DNA of 64,000 nt from Dichetophora obliterata (lineage: Eukaryota > Arthropoda > Insecta > Diptera > Sciomyzidae), in NCBI GenBank assembly GCA_963920525.1, contig OY986438.1:125246920-125310919 (forward strand), read 5' to 3'. How positions within the stretch are numbered: the first letter of the stretch is position 1; each line of letters starts with the position of its first letter. The position numbers and the translations under genes are program-made. A model generated the notes under the pieces. It was not told where the DNA came from. It ran no database searches and saw only the letters and a program-made list of their open reading frames with translations. Below, in pieces: positions 37,801-46,800 of the stretch.

Positions 37801-40800
37801 AGTCAAAGTCAAAGACAAAGTCAAGTCAAGTCAAAGTCAAAGTCAAAGTCAAGTCAAGTCAAGTCAAGTCAAGGCCAACGCCTTAGATTTGGGGGTTTCA
37901 TTAGGTTCTAAGCCCCCTCAGAAATTAAACATTTTTTATATATTAAATAAAAGCACAGATATTACAAATTATTTAATAAGCATAACATGAAGATAAATTG
38001 AAAATTGTTCAATGTACATGCTTACAGCCCTATTCTGGCAGCTTAACTAAGCTCACCACATTAACAAAATAGTTAATATTAACAATTTGTTAAGGTTTCG
38101 TATTCTGCTGCAAATTTAAAAGCTCTTTTCCTTACAATTTTGTTAATAACAGAAAGAGTCTTAACAACGAATGAAATGTATGTGCTTAGATAGAAAATTG
38201 TTGTGAAAATAATAAAAAAATACAAATTAAAATATAATATTGAGTTTAAATACATTAAACTGAAAAATGGAGGAATTTTTTACTTATTTTAAGTATTGAT
38301 AATGAAACCTTTCAGTAGCCGTGGCAAATTTTTCAAGCGCTTGCAAAGTCACAAGCTGCACTCGAAGCATCTGTTTATATAGCGCATCTCTTCTTTCAAT
38401 AGGCATATCGATTTTCACCATGCATAGTGAACTTTAAAAGCTTTTTAAGCTTTTATGTTTTAATGAGTTTTAAGAATACCAACATTTACATAACATAACA
38501 AGCAGCTTAACAAGAGCTCCTTAACTATTTCTTGTTAAGTTAACAACCAGAATAGGGCTGTGAGTCTGTTTTTCAGACATTAAGTTAAATATAAAACAAT
38601 ATAAATGGTTTTCTTAATTGTTTTCTACTACTAGCGTTTGCAGAACGTATACATATAAATTGAACAAAATTATTCTAAGCCAGTCTGTGAAATTCAAATG
38701 ATGATAAGCAATGCTTCATTGTTCGTTAAATTACGCTGTAGGTACACTTTTAACTTTTTAAAAGACTCAAAAAAAAACGCTGAGAAACGTAAACTTAATT
38801 TTCGGTCGTAGAATTTAGTGGCATATTTAGTTTTTCCAAATCAGATCAAATTCTCGAGATATTCAGATTTTTGTTATATGACCATAATTTGACCCTCATT
38901 TAAAAATTTTATTATAGTATTTTAACAATTACTTTTTATTACATTTTCGAAAATACCTCCAACGTTTAAATGAAGTTAGCATTGTGTAATCTATGATTTT
39001 ATAAAGGTTAAGCAATTTTGCATTTCTCTCCATTTTGACCAAATTTGAATGTTAAACGTAAAATCTTTAAAAAAATTTTAAAATTTATTTACTCAAATTA
39101 ACTCAAAAATTTGTTAGTATTTTTATAATTAGATTTAATTCTAAAAGTTTAAGCAAAATCGGAGGTGGTCAAAATTTTTGTTCTCCAAAAATAAGGAAAA
39201 TATAACTAAAAATGGGTCTAAAAGTGACTAAATTACAATCGCAAATATCTCGAGATTTTGATTTGATTGAGAAGAACTGAGTATGCCACTAAATTCTACG
39301 ACCAAAAAATAAGTTTAACGTTATCGTCATCTTCGTGTGTCTTTTTGACGTCCCTACAGTGTTATTAAATGAACGTAAAAGTGAATTTAATTTGTACATT
39401 TGTCAGTTTCACGATTTTTTAAGTTGTGTGTGAGTATCGCAACGTGGTTTTAAAAAATGTTCTAATCAAATTCTAGCGGTGACACTTCATCTTAAGCACA
39501 TCAATTAATGTATGCAGTTACGAGTCCAGAATTTTCATTGCAATTTATTTAATACATAAAATATATTAATTTACGTCAGCTTTGACTATACTGTTGTAAA
39601 AAATCGATAAGGATCTAATGGAATGATATTATGGTTTAGCGCTATGAAATATTCATAAGAATATTTCTATGAACGAGGAAACTGTCATTGATAAATTAGC
39701 TTAGCGTTTCAAAAAATTAATGAACTAACTATGTATGTATCTACAACTGTGTATATTAAGGCGCCTAATGCTCCATAGAAAAGAAAAAGTTGATCGAGTC
39801 TTTCCTTCAAAATTTCAAAATTTTCGTTTGAAAATATTGGCTGGCGTAATAGTTTAAAAAAAAACAAAATATTTGTTTTAAAATAGAAATAGTTTTAAAA
39901 AATCAGAAATTATAGGCCGGAAACATCTCTTCCAATCTGCATCAAAAAAATTTTCACTTTTTATTTTATTTCCATACAAAAACTTTAAAAATTTAAATAA
40001 CTTCATAACTTTTATTTTAATTTCTTATAATAGCTTTTCAGTAGGTGTTTATTTCAAAATTAATATTTTAGATTTAATTTTTATCAGTTTAAGCAATTCT
40101 GGCCAGCAATTCTGACCAGTGAGGATATCATTAGAAATAATTAAGTTTTTTGAGCTTTAGTAAAAATAACTTAAAAAAAATCATAATAATGCACGAAAAA
40201 TATTTTTAATTCGAATGCAAAAACTTAAAATGTTTTGATGCAGATTGGGAGAAATTTTTCAAAAATATTATTTTAAATCATTTCACTTTTTCTAACTAAC
40301 ACACTACAGTGTAATTATCGCTAAGTATGGCTATCGCTAGAGCCGAAATATTTGAGGAATCATCACAACATAAACCAAGAACTATTTTGAGGAACTGTCC
40401 CGAACAACTTTTTTTCGTGAGGCGCTTTAATGTTTAATAATGTTTTTTTTCTTAAAATGTCTATTCTCGTTATATTACCTAAATAAATACTTGTCGTCCT
40501 GCTCCAAATGAAGCCATTGAATCGATTTTTTATATTTTTTGCTTCAAATTTTTACAAAAATAATATTCATTAAAAAAAAATAAACTGTTTTAATGAAACC
40601 ACATTGTAACTATTCCAAACAATTTTAGTCTTTTTTTAAAAAAAATGTATATATACTTGGAGATCACTACGAAAATGTCATTCAATAAAAAAATATAAGA
40701 ACAAAATAGATACAAATTTTTAATAATTTAATGTTTATAGAAAATAACTAAAGCTCAAATATCATTAAAAAAACTAGTTTTTTTCATGCAAAAAAAATTT

Positions 40801-43800
40801 TATTTTGAAATGGACTTTAAAAAAAATTGCTACATATGAAGTAATAAATTTTACGATTGGGTTTTTAATACCATTTTCTCCAAACTATTCGTTTGTTTTT
40901 GCGAACTAATGCCTTTTGATATGAAATCTTTTACAACACTGTTGCGCAACATGGTTTTGAAGATTTAAGTAAATCGAAGCACCTAAAAGAGATGCCCCTC
41001 AGAGCATGTGAGTGAAAATATTATTCTACGTCGATAGAATGCACTTCCAAATTACTTGTGAGGGCAAGTTTCAAATTAGCCCGCCTCGCTACAAGCACAT
41101 TCGAAGCGCCTTATTTAGGATATTTCAAATAAAAAATTATATATGTATATTTAAAATTGCAAAGAGTATATAATTAGTTGGCCAAGCGCAATCTTAATGT
41201 ATCGGAGAGTGAAGAAACCTGTTTTTAAATCTCATTGACTTTTGATTTAAAAAATCTTTACAATTACAGGTTTTTGCTTTGTCTAGTGTCTTATGCATGA
41301 GGAAATATAAATATGACTTTAATATGTTTGCAAGAAACTTAAAAAATTTCAAAATAATTATTGTTTTAAAAAAAATTTATATCTACTACATAAAAAATTG
41401 CAAAAAAAAGTTCATGCAATGCGAATAAAGTCATGCTGTAATTTTTTTTTACATAAATCAGGAGTAACAAAATTTGTCGCCTTAACCTAAAACCTCACAT
41501 TAAGCTTTTTTCTTGGTCTTACTGAATATCGATAATCTGTTCATCCTAAAAATATAATAAATATAAATGACATTTTTATTAATCATCTAAAATATGATAT
41601 ATTTTTGAGCACCAAACTTAACAATATATCAGTTGTTATGAGGAGGAAAACCAACAACAAATTAATTACTCCAATGTTGATGATGCAAATTAATAAAATT
41701 ATTTCTTAATTTAATTACTTTTGAAAGCATTTCAGCTAGAGATATATATGGCTTCGCCTTTTAACTCACGCTTTGAGACAAACATGCAGCATTCCACAAC
41801 CAATTTAAGCAACCAAATAACTTGCTATCGCTACAAATAATAGTTAAATCTTCAAACCAGTTATCATTACTCAACAAGGACATTTCAATTAAAGTTTACC
41901 AAAACGTGTCGGACGCAGCGAATGACAACCTAATCCAATTTCACCCGCCCCATTCCCCTCTGCTCTGTGCCAACTATCACACAGCCTCCGGTAAGAAAGT
42001 GCTGCAAGCTGACAACACTGTTTAGTGTAATCAACAAGCAGCAGGCATATCCTGCGAGTGCACACATTGAAGCTTATTTAAGCCTGGCTGTCTGGTTAGA
42101 ATGTGTGTTCTATGTGCGTGCTGTATTTGCTAAGTTGTCTATTTGTGTGTGTGTGTCTAAGAGAGTGTTGGAGTGCGCTTACCTGTTGCAGCTGCTAATG
42201 ACAAATACGTGTTTAAGATCGCACGCTCCTGGCCGGTACCATCGGCAAGAACTGAATTAAAGCTGGGCCAATATACCCAAAGGAAGAGAGTTCCAATCAT
42301 GGCGAACAGATCTGAAGTATAATTGGCTCCTTCGTATGCGCCAGCATCGTTTTGGTCCTTGCTGGGGCGTAGCATGAAGCTGACGGCTAGACCAAAGTAG
42401 GCGCCAAATGCGTGCACCGTAATAGAACCACCGACATCACAGATCTATGTTGATATCATTGTTGTTGTTATTGTTGTTGAACGCAGAGCGGTAAGAAAAT
42501 CAAATAAGTAAGAAAAATTAAAAAAAGAACACCAACAGACACGGTGTTAGCTATAAAGATTGAGATATTTATACTTTTTATGCCACCTGATACACTGAGG
42601 GGTAAAATTTATTTCAATTGAAAAGTTATAGCAATTCAAATCATATTTAAAATATGGTAAAAAGCATACACTATGTGAAAAAATGACTGTTCTGGATTTT
42701 GGGCAGCTTAACTTGCAAATGGCAATATAGTAATGGTATTCAATGAACGACGTATGTAATATACTGAAAGCGTATAGCTATATAAATTTTAGATCCATTA
42801 TTATAAAGTACATTTTTAATTTTTTGAATTGTTTAACTTAATTGAAGTACTGCTTGTCAAAAACAAAATTGAGCAACGGTCGCATAATACGCAATATACG
42901 TTTTTTAAAGTACTTTTTTGGCATCATTCTAATTACAATTCATAAAATTCAAGGGAAAATATAACTACATCCTTATTTTTCCAAAAAAAAATTTTTAAAT
43001 TGAGTTTTGAGTACATTTGGCCCCAGTGTGAGTCGCACAGTGGCTGAGCCCCATACAAACGTGTCAACATGTAGAAGGATAAGTCGGAGACCAATCAAAT
43101 TTGGCTCATAAAATGCAATTAACTATATAAGATCACAAAAAAAATCCGCCCACAGTCTCGCCTACCTCACATATAAGACAAAAATTTAAGAAGATATTAT
43201 TTTTATTGAGCCTATACAAAAACCACTCCCTCAAAATTCTTAAATATATGTATTTAAAAATTAAAAATAATATATTGATTAACACGTCCACTTTCCATAA
43301 GAAATGTTTTAGTGCACCTGATTTTTAAAATTTCTAGTTTAAAACAGTTGAATTTATTAGTTTATTTTTTTCAAAGATATTATTGTTATTTTGGTTCTTA
43401 TAAGCAAAATTAAAAAGTAAATCACAAAAATAAAGCTTACCTTTTCGCTGATATTAAAAACAAAAAATTGAGTGAATCTCACATATTTTGCAGCAAATTA
43501 TTTTAAATTGTATGAGTGATACAAATAAAATCTTGCAATTTTAAGATCTCACTTTTTGTGAGATCAATCGTGCGCAAGTCGTATTACAAACATTGTATTT
43601 ATGATTCACTAAATTGCCTTAAAGTAACTAACTAACTAAAACTGTTAACGAAATAAGTCATATTTACTTAATAAATACTCAAAACACATTAAGTTAGTTT
43701 TTGCCATATGTTGTGAAAAAACGCAAATGTGCTGACTTTTGTTATTTCAAAAAATAAAGTTAAAGAAAAAAAAAAAACTATTTCATATATGAAATAGAAG

Positions 43801-46800
43801 TGCTGCAATGTGCTGATAAAGTTATATTCTTCTAAAAGTGATATTTTTCATTACAATTGAAAGTTTTCTATATGGCCCTGTTATTTATTATGTTGATTTT
43901 CTATGATTTAAATACAAATTCGAAATGTTTGATAGTTTAAATCATTCTTGATTTTAAATACAAATTCTAGTTGTTTGAAAGTTTAAAATTTAAGACGGAA
44001 AATTATATAACATTTAAATAATTAAATCAATTTAGTGTCATCCTATTACACTTCACTTGAGATTGTTCTGTTTCTTCTTTTTGTCTCAATATTATGTTTT
44101 ATAAAGTACGCATCATCAAATATGAATAGTTTCTCAAAACTTGTTTTTAATTATTCAATATTTTAATTTTCAATCGAATAGTGAGTGACTTACGTGCTTA
44201 CGTGGCTTCCTGATTTTAAATTAGATTGAACTCACAATATCGCATGGATTGGTGTGCCAGAGTATATCTCTTTTCCACACAAGTTTATGCCTGCGTTGGC
44301 CCAAATGCATATCTAGCTAATTGATATTTTGATTTGGCGGATATGAGATTTATCTCATTTCAACGTAGGTCCTTGGGTTGGACAATGTCCGCAAACCAGT
44401 TAAAATGAGTATAGTGTTTTGGCTTGTTGTTAAATTAAATTGATAATCACTATCATTTAATTCGATGTTGCTTATTTATATAAAATCAAATATACTTAAA
44501 TACGCGTTTTATATATATTCAAATTTTAAATTCCGCTGAAAAGCCAATTAATGTGCTTAGTGGAAAATCCTAATCGCGAATAAGGGGTATGTTTTAGTAC
44601 GTAGGTGCATTCTGTCTGTCACGACTGATCCGGACAGGATCTAGAATGTAAATCGTGATCATAAAAAAATCGTTTATTGAGCTTTAGGTCAGGTTAGAAC
44701 AATTAATTTCTCTAACGAATTTTTTCCAAAAAATCAACACATTAAATTTTTTCTTTTTCTTTATATCGGCTTGCATAAAGAAGTTATTATAAAAATTAAA
44801 ACTTGAATTAAAAAAAGGCGTCTGCAAAAAAACCAGTGAATTTTTCATAGAAAAAAATTCCTCAAAAAAACTCATGAATTTTGTTATTTATTTCCATTTT
44901 TCAACCACTGTGCGTCGTGTGCTCATTCAAAATTTTTAAGTATTCAAAAGAACATGAGATAATTATATGATGAGCAGCGTTGCCAAATTTTTGAAGACGC
45001 CGTCACTTGAACAATTTTAACCCACGCGAATGAGGTACAATTTCGCTGCCATAAATAATGATTTTTGATATTATTCAAATAAAAAAAAAACACAAACTTT
45101 CGACAGACTGAAGCAAATTTATTTTTGTACCAAAATTTGCAAAACAAGTTCTTAAATTTCGACTCGCGTCGTTTCATAACCGAGGTCGTGAAGCACGACT
45201 AGCCAACGGTAATTGTGTTTGTGGTCCATCCGCTGATGCGACTGACACAATTAAAGTACACTTTTCAATAGAATCAAAAAGATTCGTAATTTGCGATGGC
45301 GTTATAAATCTAAGATTTGGCCAAATAATTTCCTCTTCAGTGGGGATTCTTATTGAGCTTGGGAAGCCTAGCTTTCGGAGTAACTTTAAATCAAAACAAA
45401 AAAAAGTTCTTGAATTCCATTTGAAAAAGATTTAAAAAGTCTAAAAGCAGGGACCGAAAATAACAGCTATTTTTGAAATATCTATTAAAACGTCAGCTGG
45501 AAAGAATTGGGCTATTCGATATTTGAATATAGCAATGTGATGCTTGTTAGCTAAGGAATAATAATCTTTAATATTTTAATTTTTCTGATTTTTTTAAAAA
45601 CTCAATAAATAATCATTATATTTTGACCGATTTTCTTCCATCAAAAATAAAAGTTAAAACTTTACTTTTGTTTTTTGGTCAAAAATATAAGTTAAAATTC
45701 CAGTTTTATTATTTTGATCGATAATAAGAGTAAAAATTTGAGTCAAATTTTAAGACTTTTATTTTTTCAATCAAAAAAAATTTAAATTTAACTTTTATTT
45801 TCTGATGAAAAATAACAGTTTATATTTGACTTTTATTTTTTTCGATCAAAAGTAAAAGTCTAATTTTAATCGCTATATCATCTGCTTGTAGTCACTGTCT
45901 CAGTCGTTTGCGAAGTAAATAAAAACAGTATGTGCAAGGATAAGTAACTAAGCGATGCAATGCAACGATATGAAGATCGATTGGACTTTTTTTTTCTCTC
46001 TGCAGAAATGTTACGAATATAGGTGTAAGAAAATAAGAAAAGTACTCTATAAATTGTTTTGAATGTTCAAACTATTTTCATATTTAATAAGAATTAGCAC
46101 TGTCAAATTTGAAATCTTTATGTTCCCTGCTAAAAACTGTTTTAATACATAAAAGACAAAAGAAGTAAAAAAATTTTAAAATTCCCAACACAAAAATTTA
46201 ATCTCCAACGATATTTGAATAAAAACTGTTTCCTACATGTGAAATATTTTATTTTGGGAATCAACTTTGAAGAAAACTAGTTCATGCAAAGTTTTAGGAC
46301 ATACATACATTACGATTTTGCATTAAGTCCTTTTTTTACATAATAAAAATAGCGCGTTGCTTTTTGTGAGTTGGTAAAGGCACAAAGGTTTGAAATTTTT
46401 GGTAACATTGATTATAAAAAGTATTAAGTTTTGATAATATCATTAATTTTGAGAACCCATTGTTTTCTTTTACAAAAACAAAAACACTTTATATAACTAC
46501 TATTGCTATAACTACCACACTTTGTATCTACTACTTCTTTTCAAGCAAAAAGTTAGTTTCTTTACACATTTTTTTCTTTCTCTGCACTTTCAAAGTAAAC
46601 ATAACTTGTTTTGCCTGTAGTTGTATTTGTATTTGCTCAACAGATGATTGCATTCATTAGATGGACAGACTGATAGACAAACAGAAACTCACACTTAGGA
46701 TATCCAGCTGCAAGTATTCATTGGCGGCAAACAGAGCCACCTCGATGAGGGCCATGAACAGTAGCTGAATCGGCGTGATGCGTCCCAGCATGGCACCCAT

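Noticed and set aside
34612..37872. Regular spaced repeats suggesting a CRISPR array
   Set aside because: The window is eukaryotic and the units are adjacent pentamers without unique spacers.
34770..37886. Long plus-strand open frames encoding [10 protein letters not shown] repeats
   Set aside because: They are a by-product of a pentanucleotide repeat with no stop codon on that strand; codon use and structure are those of the repeat, not of a protein.
41822..42260. Plus-strand frames of 67 and 97 codons
   Set aside because: They overlap Rh50 exon C on the other strand and show no family motif.
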